A stretch of 64,000 bases of DNA from Camillea tinctor (taxonomy: Eukaryota > Ascomycota > Sordariomycetes > Xylariales > Xylariaceae). The notes beneath the pieces are model-generated. The model was not told the DNA's origin. It made no database searches and saw only the letters and a program-made list of their open reading frames with translations. This document shows, in pieces, positions 45,517-57,968 of this stretch (position 1 is the stretch's first letter; the number at the start of each line of letters is the position of its first letter). The position numbers were made by a program, and so were the translations under genes. The stretch lies in NCBI GenBank assembly GCA_022578605.1, contig MU394054.1, positions 932,945-996,944 of the forward strand, written 5' to 3'.

Positions 45517-48500
45517 CTAGTCCGAGACCGCCTCTTCGTCGTCGATGGCACTCTCCCCTTGCAAGGTCTCGCATTTCGTCCCGTTGGTCCCGACCTGTAT
45601 GTTGGCCCTGGCCTTTTCCTGGCTCTCTAGGAACCTATCCCAGTACTGTGGGTCCTTATCACGCAGTCGTTTCCATATACTCTCCTTGTCCCCCTCGAAC
45701 GCCTTGATCTGTCCTTTCTCTTCTATTATCTTCTTAATCTGTTCATCGTCCTCGGCTAGATCGTCCATTAGTTGCGTTATCATCCGCACATGGCTCGGGT
45801 CGTCGCCAAGTTCTTCAATACTATTCAGAATATTGAACTGTTCCGGTGTCATAAAGCTTCGTCGGAACTTGTGCCCTGCACGTAGCACGCGAGCTTCTTC
45901 CACGGCAAATGCTCTCGACGTATGCGATATTAGAGAATTCGATCGTGAGCGAGATGGTGAACGGACATCGGTTTCGAAATCTTCCGTATCGGATATAAAG
46001 ACAGGATCTGCATCGTGCGCCGAGGCAGACGTCTCCACTTCCGTCGCAGGAAGAGGTTTATGGTCTGGAGCAGTAGCTGTGGATGATAAAGTCTGACGCA
46101 CATCTGGAAATTCGTCCTCGAAGCGCTTGATGATACCCTGGATGGTCTGGTCCAAGAATAATAGGCGATCTGCATCGAGTTGAATAAGCTGGTCATATAA
46201 CATAGATATAGCTGAAGACTTACTGTAGTTGTTCATATCCTGTTTAGCAGATGCCTTGGCTGCCGCCAAGGCTGGTTGCAACCGCACACGGATCTTGCGT
46301 GCAGAGGACAGCAACTGCTTAGACATGTCCTTCGCCTTTCCAGGGGGTAATCTTGTCCTGGGGGTAGCTGTTCCACCTTCGAAGTCCCTTGTAAACTCGC
46401 CCGATTGCCGCCGTGAATCATCACGGTTCTTCAGAACACACGTCAAAGCCTTAACAACACCCGTGCCGCCAATGACATAATCCTCGTCCGGTGCTGGGTC
46501 GGAATCATCATCAACATCTACCAGCGGGAAATCATCTTCCTGCCCAACGAGGTGACGGAGAACATCTGGGTACTTTTCGAGCTGTTGACCTGCCTCGCCC
46601 GAGGCTAAGTCTCGAAGATCCGGTACGCCCTGCATATTTCGCATACAAAACGCAACGACACGATTGGCCAATGCCCTGACAAGTTCTCCAGATTCCACAC
46701 TTGGGTTGTCAATGTCCACTTTGACTAGTGTGCTCGATACTCGGACGGCTGCCAACAACGATGCGTACAAGGCGCAGGCTTCTTCTTGAACATCCTCAGT
46801 TCTTGCATCCGCTAGGCGAACAAGGTCGGCATTCTCGAGCAGATTGATGTGTGCCAATGTTTTGACTTCAGGCAAAATCTCAGCTAGCGCAATCGCTTGC
46901 TCGGAAGACATTGACACATCGGCTAGATGCATCCTCTTCAAATTACCCATCTTAGGGAGGTACCTAATGAAACCTGTTAGTCGCCGTAGAGAGGAAGTAA
47001 TGTGGTAATGAGAATAGGACTTACCTGCGAAGCAAGCCAATGGCGCTGGGCTCGGATTCGAAGAGATCATGGTTATGGGATAGATCGAGAAATTTGAAGG
47101 TGGGTAAGCTCGCCAACTTGGGGAAAAGTTTACATAGAGAAGCTGGCTTGAGATTGCAGTTAGCCAAGCTGAGTGCCCATAACTGGTCCTCTTCGTCGAT
47201 GGCATCGGCAATTGCTTCCATGTGATCTCGAAGATCGTTTCCACCTAGATCGATGCCTTCACACTTTGCATTTTGCAAGTATCTTGCCACATGTTGCACA
47301 CCTTGGGCATCGAGGTGGTTGTGCGAAAGCCCGATCCTGGATACTCCTGATTTGAGCACGCCGTCTATTACAGCCCCAAGTTGATTTGCCGTCAATCCGG
47401 TCGAGCCTAGATTTATCAACTCCAACTCGGGACCAGCTAAACGTTCCCCTATGGCTTTAGAAAGAAGTAGGGAAGTATCGATGGGAGCTGGCGGGGTCGG
47501 TCCGTGGTGATGGAGGTGATGTGACAGGGGCGTGGTTTTGGGTTGTTCTATCGGTGCAGGGAATGGCAAGCTTGATAGATCCAGGCATTTGATAGATCGG
47601 CACATATGAATGAAGAGACATATGTGTTTCCATCCTTCTATACCAATCTTGTTGTTCTTCAGCACCAGTCTTTCGACCACACCACCCTGAGGCGTCAAAC
47701 CTGCTGGCTGGGTGTGAGATCTCCGTTTCGAATTCGGTTTCCTAGCTGCAAGAAGACCGGCTAGAACAACGCGAACCCCTTCGTCACTTAGCCCGCAGTT
47801 TTCTAATATCACTTCCTTCACGGGTACTACGGCCAAAAAATCTCCCAATGTGACCAGATCTGGCAGTGAGAGGAAATACCCTGTAAGATCCAACTTTTCC
47901 ACGACACCATCGGCACAAGTCGCAGTGGTCTTGGGGAGTTGAAGCGTAATCTTGGTGAGGATGTCGGTTTCGCGTAGCTGGCAACATCTGCGGTAGATTC
48001 TACCGGGATTTGTGGTAGGCGTGGACTGCACCCTCGGCGTCCCCGCCGGTGATGAGAAGTCCTCTGCGGAGGAGTCACTATCAAGGTGGATTTCCATGGG
48101 GATAGCCCCTTTCTCGAGGGCCTCTTTCCTTTTTTGTTCCTTTTTGGCTTTGCGTTCGGCCTCGCTCTTTTTCTTCTTTTCCCTTTTCCGACTCGTTTCC
48201 TTCTCCGGTTTGGGTCCCTCGCCTTGTGCCACGCCGTTCTCCTTAGGGCTTCCATTTGAAGTCTCGGTGCTCGCCTTTTCTGGGTCACTTAGCAATACTT
48301 CACCATTGATCCTAGCAGCTCCGTTCTCTTTCTGCTCTTCAGTAACCTGCGGGTTTCTGAGCGCCAATCCCTCGCTCTTTTCGGAAAGCTTCCGTTTATG
48401 CGCCTTGTCCGTTGATTTCTTGCAAGCCGTCTCTTCGTCCGCATACTTGGGCATTGGCGCAATTTCAACATCAACGCAGAAAGCCACCCGGCGAAGCTTG

Positions 48501-49302
48501 GCTTGCGAAAGCTCATCCACCCGACACCGCTCCCGGTGCGTATCCACATTCAATACTTTCCGCTCTACCAAACCATGGCCTGCTCTTGAACCTGGCGATA
48601 TAGCTCCACTCGAAGAGGATAAGCGACGAAATACACCTAAAAAGCCTGGCTGAGCAGACCTTGGGGGTGCCGGTATGTACGGCGCATCACCGGTCTGGCG
48701 CGACCCATGCTGAAGAACGGCATTTTTGTTCGGAGTGATTTTTGGCAATGGGGTTACATCGTCGGTGTCGGATTGACCCACAGGATTCGAGGCAGGTTGC
48801 GCATTTGAGGGCGATCCAGAGAATTTAGAAGAGAGCGAGGAAAACCAAGAGTTCCTCCTCTGAGGTGGCGTCGCCCCATTAGGTCCAGTAGATGGTTCAT
48901 TTGGTTGACTCCTCGACCAGCTGGCCCGCTGTAATATAGGCCTTGCAGGCGTGACTAGCTGTTGTGAGGGTGTCGATGTCGGTGCTGGGGAGGGCGAGGG
49001 GGCTGGTGATGTAGATGGCGGGGAGGCTTTGCTGTTGACTTTGCTCGGGGTTGAAGATTCTAGTGGCTGGCTTGTAGGGGCTGAATCATGATTCGAAAGG
49101 GGCGACGAATGGCTTCCAGCACCGAGCTTCCCGAGCTTTTCTAGATGGCAAGGTAACTGGTCAGTTGGATGCAGCAGTAGTAACAGCAGCAGCAGTAGCA
49201 GCGGCAGCAGCCGTACGCAGGTTACGGTGATACATATTAACGGTGATGCATACCTTTCCCATGGGTCATCCAGCTCACATCCATAACATGCTCCATTGTC
49301 AT
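45517..49302 (-). CDS. Mhp1-related (MAP-homologous) protein with leucine-rich repeats
   Basis: 1203 aa from three exons: 49302-49254, 49140-47025 and 46963-45517. Introns are 49253-49141 (GTATGC...CTGAC...TCTAG) and 47024-46964 (GTAAGT...CATTAG). Total coding length is divisible by three. Exon 1 encodes only MTMEHVMDVSWMTHGK plus one base; the second ATG (49296) is an alternative start. Next come a Ser/Pro-rich region, then FLGVFRRLSSSSGAISPG to LRRVAFCVDVEIAP, the part shared with fungal proteins annotated as cell-wall biogenesis/Mhp1. A Lys/Glu-rich basic segment lies at about 330-363. From about residue 460 to 760 come LRR repeats of RNA1/RanGAP type (LVLKNNKIGIEG, IGLSHNHLDAQG, IDLGGNDL). 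The C-terminus is acidic and helical. Yeast Mhp1 binds microtubules; a cytoskeletal or scaffold role here is inferred. Confidence 0.87.
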
Positions 49303-51133
49303 TGTGTTCCAAGAGTTGTTTCTTTAACATGTGCTGCTGTATTGTTGCTCTTGTTGTTGCAATGGCAGCGATGGTTGGGTCTGCAAGAAAGCGTGATAAT
49401 ATTAATTAGAGCTTTGTGCCCTTTTTCTTTTCCACTTCAAGGCGGAGTCAGTGACCTTTGGAGCAGATGGTTTATGGTTATATCGGTGGGGTTGGCAGCG
49501 ATGGACGTGGGATTGAAAGGTGTAAAGGGAGTTGAAGTTGAAATTAAAAGAGGGAGCGAAGAAAGAAAAAGAAGAAAAAGAAGAAAGAAAATAGCTTTGC
49601 AAGGTAGAAAAATCCAAGTTTCCACGATGTGTGTATGCAAAGATATGTAAGTGAGAAAGTGAAAAAGGTGTTGTTCGGGGAAATATCATCACTGGTTGAA
49701 AGCAATCACCATGTCGATCAATGGAGGAGGAAATGGTTATTCAAGGTTGAGGGTTGCGGAATATCGAAATGTGGGGAACGGGGGATTCGGGGGTTCGCTA
49801 GGATCAGGCCTAAAAGGGTGGGCGAATGATAAGTCAATGGCACAGCCAAGTCAAGACAGGTGAGAAGGGGAAGGGGGAAGTAGAAGGAGAAAGCGAAGGA
49901 GAAAAGCATGGGATGGGATGACTTGGATGACTTGTATGACTTGGGGGATTTGTGTATGATTGCAAAGAGCGATAAAAAAAAAGAAAGAAAAAAAAAGATG
50001 CAAGGGCAAGAAGATCCGGGAGTTGCCCAGAACTAACTTGTCAGTGGCTTGGGAAATTCCGCAGTTGCTGTAATTCCAATGAATGGATGAAGATGGGTTC
50101 CTTAAGGTTGAAAATACAGGGCGATGAGGTGAGCAGTTAAAATGACAGGACAGACAGTGCACAGGAGAGGGGGGGACAGAAGGCGAGTTAGGTACTACAC
50201 AAGCTACATTAGTAGGATACCCTAGGTACATACCTACACCACATGTATGTATGCACGCCTATGACGAACCTTTGTATCGATGTACCCAATATGTAATGTT
50301 AGAGCCTCCTTGTTTTAGTGCACATATTGGAATGGTCAATCGATGACATGGTCCCTTTTTTTTTCTTTAGTAAATATCTAAAGCTATTACTATTATCACT
50401 TAACTTACCCCACTAGATTTAAGTACTTCACTGAGTGACCTCAACAAACAGTCATGAGACTCCTAATTCCACTGTCGGCTACCAAACTGTACAAGTCTCG
50501 CTTATAAGTCAATACAAGCCTTTCCCTCCCCTTTCTTGTACTACTGCTGATCCATACATGTCAGGACATGCACGTGCATAAATATAGCACTACCTATGTA
50601 CTACATAGCTAAGCTAAACTAAGAACTACACATCGTCTGGATGTAGATGGTCAACTGTCTTTTTTAGAATCCCAAGTTACTGCTACCATTGGCCTGCTTC
50701 TTTCACTAGTACAGATCGCACGACGTCAGATGTTCCCAGTATTACCACCCGCCAAGGGAGGGGCAAGGGTCTCTCCCACTGATAAAGCCCCCCAGCAATT
50801 ACCTGATTCCGGGCAGATCTTCCCAGCAACTCCGCACGTAACACAGCGAAATGCCATGAATGTATGTGAGTTTATGTCAATACTTACAAGTTGTAGCACT
50901 TGAGGCAAACTTTAATCACCTGAGAGAAACTTTCCTCCTGATACATTGAGCTGGGTACTTACATAGTAGCCTCTTTTCTATAGTGACTACCTAACCTACA
51001 CCAATGTACATTCTAGTATAACGGGCACTTAACTACTGAACGCTAGAGCTAACGAGAAATACTCGGACAAAAAACCCCCCCAAAAACGCTGCCCTGCCGT
51101 GTCCTTGGCTCGGCTTGATTAGGCTGAACACAG

Positions 51134-51165
51134 GGTTGGCGCATTGTTAGATCTATGCGCCAACC
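51134..51165. repeat. Perfect inverted repeat (11-bp arms, 10-base loop)
   Basis: GGTTGGCGCAT (51134-51144) and its exact reverse complement ATGCGCCAACC (51155-51165). It is GC-rich within AT-rich DNA. It could be a protein site or a hairpin. It lacks a T-run and lies far from gene ends. Confidence 0.85.
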
Positions 51166-54100
51166 ACGCAATCTAGACCTAGACAAAGAAATAACCCTAA
51201 CTACATTAAAGGAATGGGCTGTTTTGATTCTTCCTTTTTTTGGTCTTCTTTCATCTTCCACTTGACGTGGTGGTGGCTGGTTTTCTGATGGAAATTTTCG
51301 GGCTTCCGTAGACTCCTCCCACCGCCTCGACCCTTAACGAGCTATCTACCTGGGTATCTTGAGCAAGAGGGGAAAATACAAGAGAGAATATGAAAAATAA
51401 AAACAATCCTTGGTTTATTATTTATAAAATATATAACCAATGCCAGCAGTATGAACTTATCGAATTATCAACTCTCTCTCTCTGCTCGTCTCGTTAGAAT
51501 ATACTTATTAGTCGTAATATCCAGCTTGATAATCAAGAGTATGGGCTAGGCCCTTTTGCATTGATGATTTCCAACGCAATACTTGATATGACATGCCCTA
51601 CGAATTGAATTATATTAATTATATATATATTCTCATAGACGCCAGCATATGATAAATATATCCAAGTTATACAAGGTCAGGATGTTGCCAACTCCTGAAA
51701 AATGAAAAGCGCCATTTTCAGCCACCATCTATCACGCATCCCCCCTATCTTGGCTGGCCACACAATACATGGTATCGCAGGGTGGATAGGTAGGCGAATG
51801 ATCAAACCTGTCACGCCAACTACCTGAGGATTCTCGTAATTGGACTCTTATGCGGGGTTTTTTTTTTCTCTCCCTCTCTTCGTTCTCGACTCATCGCTAA
51901 AGTCGTAGTCGTAGACAAGTCGGGGCTATTCATACATATATGGGGCTACTCTCTCCTCTAATCCAGGGTGCTTTGGCCGTTGGCAGGTCCGTTGCCGGCA
52001 TCAAGGAGGTAGCAAATTTTCTGGGTTTAGGGTTCACGCACCCGGAATTTGTCGATGGGTGGCTTGATTGATCGACCCGAGAGAGCCGTCAAAAGTCACG
52101 ATATATACCAACAGGTGGCTAATTGTTTCTAGTAATTAGAGCTAAAGGATGAGCTGCGTATTTATTAGCTAACCTTCTGGCTATCCAGACTGGAAGCGGT
52201 GTCACAAGTTGGAAACTTTGGTGGGTTAGGTGTTAGACACTACCTACACTAACCTAACTAGTAGGTATGTACCTAAGTATTGCTAGTACCCCAATCTAGT
52301 AAGAAGGTACTCTGCTCCTCCGCTCCGTCAAGCCCATGTCCGCGAAGGACTTCATAATATATTCAGTATTCCTTAATAAAAGCGGGGATTATCTACCTTA
52401 CTCTGTGCATAGGGGTCAACATTGATTTCCTCTTTTTTTTTTTATCCTTGGCAGAAGTGACATAGCATTGCATTGCGAAGGACCTCAATAACTAAAGTTA
52501 AACCCCCTTAACATTGATTTAAACTAGGTTATAACATTATACCTTAAATATGCAACATCAGGACGTCTACTAGGATGTAAATAGTAGTCTACCATCTACC
52601 TCTCAGGTTTCTGTCATTACAAATAACGGGTTAACTTTTTAAAATATAACCTTACCCAATTACTTGATCGATTAGATACTCGATGACTATAAGCTTTAAT
52701 AATATAAAAATACCTAGGTACCTATCCATGAATTAATACGAGTAATTTATAGTTCTCAAGTAACAATGTCAATACCAATTAACATTAATTATCAATGAGG
52801 CATTTCTGAAGAGTCAATTCCAGCAATACGGCCTGCAACAGAAATAACAAGCACGTCCAGCTGGTACCGGGAAATTCGGTATAACTACAATAATGATATC
52901 CATTGACCTAACCTGAATGATTTTATCTTGCATGCTGAAATGAGCTCATGTTCGGCTTTCCGCTTCTTGCCGAAGTTATACGCACGATCGTGAGTTTCTA
53001 CCTACATCTTTCGACTTGTCTCGGACACGGATACCGCCGCCGCCGTTATCCTCGTCCCCCTTATTCCTATTGCAGTAGATGTCAGACAATTTGCATTACC
53101 CCAGGTCCGGCATTTGATCTGGCGATTGAATGGGGGCATACCACCCACCTGCCAACCTACATTACTAAGTACTACTAGGCCCTGAAAAAAAAAACCCATT
53201 GCTTTCTCTCACGACTTTTCTCTATTTTATTATTTTTATTCATCCATTCCCCTAGTGTCCAGTCCATATGCCCCTCTTGTACAACATGATGTGCTGCAAA
53301 GCGGCCCGTCGTTGATGCATCCACCCACTGCCTACCTAACGGTTTTCCATCCGTTGCATCCATCCATCCCTTCCGCGGGGACAGTTCCGTCTGACTCTGC
53401 TCGCTATGGACACGGACGTCCCCAGCGCTTCTAGCCTTTTCGTGCGCACACCAACTACGTAACCTAAGGACGTGCACCACCACTACGAGCAGTTCTGATC
53501 GAGTCGGCATGGCCGGTCATCTCGAGCAATATATAGCCCGGGGATGTTAGGGAAACCGGGGTAGGTTATAGCAATTGCCGTGTTACTAGACTCAATACGA
53601 TTGCCGCGGGTGCTGTGATCCCAATCAACGGGAAAAAAAAAGGAAAAAAAGAAAGATCTATGGGCATCAAGCAATGTCCATCGTTTTGGGTAACCACTTC
53701 TCCCTTTCCCACCTGTAGGATCAGTAGGTATGTAGTCGGGCACCGAAGCTTCTTAGTAATAACATGGGTCCGCGCGGCGGCGTCATTGCGGATTCCATTC
53801 GAACCTCGAGTACCGGCCGGTCAGCTTCTGGCTAAGTACCTTGAACCAGCTAGTTAACGTCGGTGGAACCCTCCTTATTCTCCCCAATCCCATCCCATAC
53901 CTTCGTCAGAAACCCCGGCAGTCTGACTGAATTGCATGTCAGATGCTGACTTGAAGGTTCCAAATTATTTGGTTACGTCCTTTTGGGGGCTGTTTAGTCT
54001 AAAAAAAAAGGCTAGAAGTTCTGCTGGAATCATCAATGCTGCAAAGATACGATGACTTGGCTGTTTAAATCCTTCGGCCTGCGTATAATAGGGGAGGGGA

Positions 54101-55112
54101 GAGGAGGGAGAAGTTTGATCTACATCATATGGATGTCCTACTAGATGAGGTTGTTTCTCTATCCGATCATCAAAGGGTCCTATGAGTTTTCTTGAGTCTT
54201 TTTCAATGGGTGCGTTGTTGTAACCGGGTTAATGCTATTCGCCCACCGCCCATAACTAATCTATTTTAATCTGTAGGCTTTCATGTATGCTTACAGCTGA
54301 ACCAAGTCTCTCCGTCCTCTGATAGGTAATAGATAATCCAAGCTTTTCGTACCACCTCCTATCTCGTGCAAGATACTACATGTAACCTCACAGCTCAAAG
54401 GAAGCGGCCAGCATGCACCTCCTCTCGGGCCATCATCGACCCCTAAACCCCTTTTTTTAAAAAAAAAAATACATTCTCTTCGTTAGGTCGGTCACCGGAG
54501 AGCGAACAGGAACATGGTAGATTGTATGCAGCCCGTAGAAGCCCATGTAGAGAACCACGAAGCTCATGAGCGGAAATCACGAAGACGTGTAGGTACCATA
54601 CGATGGCACCCGGAGGTTTCAGCCCGGATGTTAGCACAAAGGAGATTCTGCGAATATTAACCCACACTAAAAGGGGACCAGCCATGGCCTATGGCTGGAC
54701 TACTGCTACTACCTTACATGTAGATCCAACAGCTGCGCATCCGAAAGGTCCTGAACCCCCCTTCCGTAAGAACCCACGAGAACAATATGACCGTATACCA
54801 TCTCCTCGATAATTCGTTCCCCTTTTCTCGCTTCTGTCAAATACCAGATAAGAAGGCTCGAGAGCCTAGAATTAGAAATACCTCCAGGGGGCAACTGTAA
54901 CTAGTATATAAAGCACCCACTTGTACCGTATGCACATGAGCCGCAAGAACGTCTATGTGACACGTGATCCTGGTTCTTCGCGCAAAGAAATAACTTCAGT
55001 TTACCCTCACGTAGAGCATGCATTGAGGTATCCTATCTTTCTTGTCAGCTAGTTAGAGTATAGGGGAGAAGAAGAAAAAAAAACCCGAATCTACATCCGC
55101 TCAACTCACCTT

Positions 55113-55140
55113 CCATCTCCATCTCCATCTCCATCTCCAT
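55113..55140 (+). repeat. (CCATCT)n microsatellite
   Basis: Four and two-thirds perfect CCATCT units just beyond the 3' end of the Q-rich ORF. Confidence 0.9.
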
Positions 55141-55158
55141 TCTCTTCTCTATTCCTTC

Positions 55159-55581
55159 TTACGGCGCAACCGGGGTATTCGTATCCACGTTCCAGTGCAT
55201 GAGATACGAGGGCTGGGTCCAGAGGCCTATCTGCTGCTGTTGGGGCTGGACCTGAGTTTGGCCGAAGAACACCTGCTGCTGCTGCGGTTGTTGAGGCGGG
55301 ACCTGAAGCTGACCGTACACCACCATCTGCTGCTGCTGTTGCTGTTGTTGCTGCAGTTGTGGGAATGCTGTGACAGTTGCGCTTGGGGGTGTGTAGTTGT
55401 AAGCGTAGGCAGCGGCGGCGGCGGGGTTGAATTGTAGCTGTGGCTGTGGCAGTTGCTGTTGCTGTTGTTGGTGGTGCGGGCAAACAACATACACCTGCGC
55501 CGACACCGACATCGTCGGCTCGGGCTTGGAGCGATGAAAGCAGGGTCCGCTGCGGTACCACGGGCACGAGGACGACGACAT
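55159..55581 (-). CDS. Small Gln-rich hypothetical protein
   Basis: 140 aa from ATG 55581 to the stop at 55159. It starts MSSSSCPWYRSGPCFH, has an ordered-looking AQVYVVCPHH, then runs of Gln (up to nine) mixed with P, Y, F and A, and ends PSYLMHWNVDTNTPVAP. No domain is recognised; aggregation-prone or prion-like composition is evident. The frame stays open upstream of the ATG to near 55750 without another ATG, so an upstream exon is possible. A second frame on the same strand (55567-55106) is equally long, because CAG/CTG repeats are open in several frames. I prefer the Q frame for its aromatic-rich, protein-like ends. Confidence 0.42.
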   Translation of the reverse strand: MSSSSCPWYRSGPCFHRSKPEPTMSVSAQVYVVCPHHQQQQQQLPQPQLQFNPAAAAAYAYNYTPPSATVTAFPQLQQQQQQQQQMVVYGQLQVPPQQPQQQQVFFGQTQVQPQQQQIGLWTQPSYLMHWNVDTNTPVAP

Positions 55582-56759
55582 CGCGAAGTTTGGGACGGGG
55601 TAGCTGAGCGAGGGTTGTGGTTGCGGCAAAGGACTGCTGGTGCTAGATTCGGGTGTCCGTGAACACGAAAGCGATAGAAAGAGACGGTTTCCTAGGCTAG
55701 AGGAGCCGTTAATTTGTCTCGTGAATATCGAGTTTTTGTTTATTGATAGCTAGGAAAGAAGGTTGTGTTGTAGTGGACAGATGGAGACAACGAAAAGGTA
55801 GGTAGGCAAGTGTTAATATATTCTACGTGTAAGTGGGAGAACAAACAATAAGGATCGCAAACATTGATATTTTCCATCAGTGCGTCAAGTGCCCATTGTC
55901 TTATCTATTGTAGATAGTGTAAATGCAACGAGCCATTGAATGACCTGTAATCCCAAGTTCGAGCTCCAAAGACTTGTTTGTATATTCATCTTGGTTGTGG
56001 TATCAAGGAGACCTTCCCCTTCAGTGAACATTGAGTAAGGCATCACCAAAAAAAACACCCCTTTATTGGGCTAGACAGGATGAAACTGTATATAGCTAAA
56101 TATTATAAGCAATACCCTATTTAGGTTCAATGTAATACATGTATTAAAGATGGTATTTTGTAAGTAGATTCCTCTTTCGTGATATGGGTATGGCCATATA
56201 CTAAGGTATCCTGACGATGTCGTCAACTTTCTACACAAAAACTATACATTTACTCATTGAATATCCGCCCGATAGTCAGCAACACCATCTTAATCGACTG
56301 TAAAAATCATTTCAACAATACAACTAAGGTGTTCGATAGTGGAGTGAATTACTTCTTAAAGGAGACAAGACCAGTCTGTTATACATCTGGGTGACCAGTG
56401 AAACTTGATATACGGCAGCGATACCTCCTTTCCAGTAGATGTACGTATGATAGCATTTAGATGCCTTCCAAGAGGGATTTTTTTAATAGTTTTATCCTGT
56501 TTATAATGTCGATCGAGCCAGGGAAAGTTGGGCGAGATTCATCTTGTTCCCGGTATGTACCTACTTCTTAGATCTACAGAGGGGTTTACAGGATTTCAGA
56601 ATGGGACAGAGCATAAACTTCATTATCTTGTTTTAGTAGCCTGTCGAAAATGAGCCCTGCCTATAAACTCCTCATGCCAGAAGACAACCGTAAATGACAA
56701 ATGAGGTGATATCCCTTTAGCTTTTGTTTTTGTTCCTTTTGCATACCGCACCCAACCGT
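55582..56759. other. Intergenic: promoter side of Q-rich ORF, 3' flank of rpl5
   Basis: AT-rich, no frame of note and no repeat. Nothing further seen. Confidence 0.55.
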
Positions 56760-57968
56760 TTATTCCTCACGGAGCTCGGCCATGCGGGTCTTGACATTCT
56801 CCTCCTTCTGAGCCTTAGTCAACTTGGCCGTCTTGAACTTCTTCGACTCAGCCTTCCACTCATCCTTGCTCTTCTTGGCGCCAGCACCCTCAACCTTCTT
56901 GAAGGGGTCCTCTCGGATGGCGGCGTGAGCCTCGGTGTACAGCTCCTCCAGGCCATCAGCCTCGAGGTCGTCATCGAGGTACTTCTGGAACTGGCTCTTG
57001 TAACGCTCCTCATCATCGTCGGCAAGAGTCTCCATGTACTCAGCGACGTGACCGGCGTAGATGTACTTCTTCAGGGTCTCGGCATCGAGCTCCTCGGTCT
57101 CCATGTCGAAACCGGGGAAGCGGTTCTCGGAGTGGGGGATCAGGATACCACCGTCGGAAGCACCCTTCATGGCACCGAAGACACGGGCACCGGTGGAGGT
57201 TCTGGCAAGACCAACATCGAGGAAGGCTTTGAAGGGGCGGCGCTCCTCACCGTCCTCACCCTCGGCAGCCTCGGTCAGGGTGTACTCTCCATCGGGCTCC
57301 TCAACACCCTTGAAGGTCTCGTCAAGACCAAGCTTCTTCAGGACACGGCGGGCGAGGAGAAGACCGGTGGCGTAGGCAGCAGCCCAGTTGGTAAGACCGT
57401 GCTCGATGCCGTAGGCCTTCAGCTCGTGGGCATAGGCGGCAGCGAAGACCTTGTCGCCAGAGATCTCCGAGGTGACGATCTGGAGGATGATGTCGCGGTT
57501 GGTGAAGCGCACGACCATTCGGTACTTGGGGGCGTTGTACTTGTTCTTGGCCTGGGTGATCAACCGCTTGCGGGCGTAGTAGTCGGTCTTGCCTTCACGA
57601 CGGCGCTTGTACTTAGTCTGGAAGCGACTGTGGGAAGAGGAAAAAAGGATTAGTAGAGGGTAGAGGAGAGGAGATCATGGCTTCAAAAACTCGACTTACC
57701 TATAGTACGCGCTGCTCTTGACCATCTTGTGGAAAGCCTATCATGATTCCCTCCGAGTCAGCAATTTGCGCTTCAGAATATTTCAAATAAAACTCCGAAG
57801 CATCTTGCAGGGACTCTTTCCAGAGACTCTCATCTCTGTCTCTCGCCATCAAATGCAATATATGCCATTTCTAGCAGTGCATTGATTTTGTATATATATA
57901 TAGATATATACGTATGCATAAAAATGTATATATATACATTTAAATAAAATAGTGTTTCAACTCACCAT
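56760..57968 (-). CDS. rpl5: 60S ribosomal protein L5 (uL18)
   Basis: 302 aa from exons 57968-57966 (the ATG alone), 57737-57700 and 57627-56760. Introns are 228 and 72 nt with GTGAGT and GTAAGT donors. The protein starts MAFHKMVKSSAYYSRFQTKYKRRREGK, then KTDYYARKRLITQAKNKYN, the eukaryotic L5 signature. It continues with VVRFTNRDIILQIV and NWAAAYATGLLLARR and ends in a Lys-rich tail, all at the usual length (about 300). L5 binds 5S rRNA with L11 and delivers it to the pre-60S particle in the nucleolus. Codon use is strongly biased, as in highly expressed genes. The gene is divergent from the HAD-family gene. Confidence 0.97.

Larger units (their letters stand above)
49303..55158. other. 5.9-kb stretch without a supportable gene
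   Basis: 49303 to about 50230 is the promoter and leader side of the Mhp1 gene, with A/G-rich runs. 50240-55100 has only short, motif-free frames. The AT-rich core is at 51400-52850. It holds the inverted repeat at 51134 and one TACCTAGGTA at 52711. A frame at 52948 (MFGFPLLAEVIRTI, then GTGAGT) could be a short first exon, but I cannot extend it. Confidence 0.5.

Noticed and set aside
52948..53178. Frame starting MFGFPLLAEVIRTI followed by a GTGAGT donor
   Set aside because: No convincing second exon or motif; could be chance.
54443..54685. 80-codon minus-strand frame starting MAGPLLVWVNIRR
   Set aside because: Starts well but has no motif and ends in a Phe/Lys homopolymer region; not distinguishable from chance.
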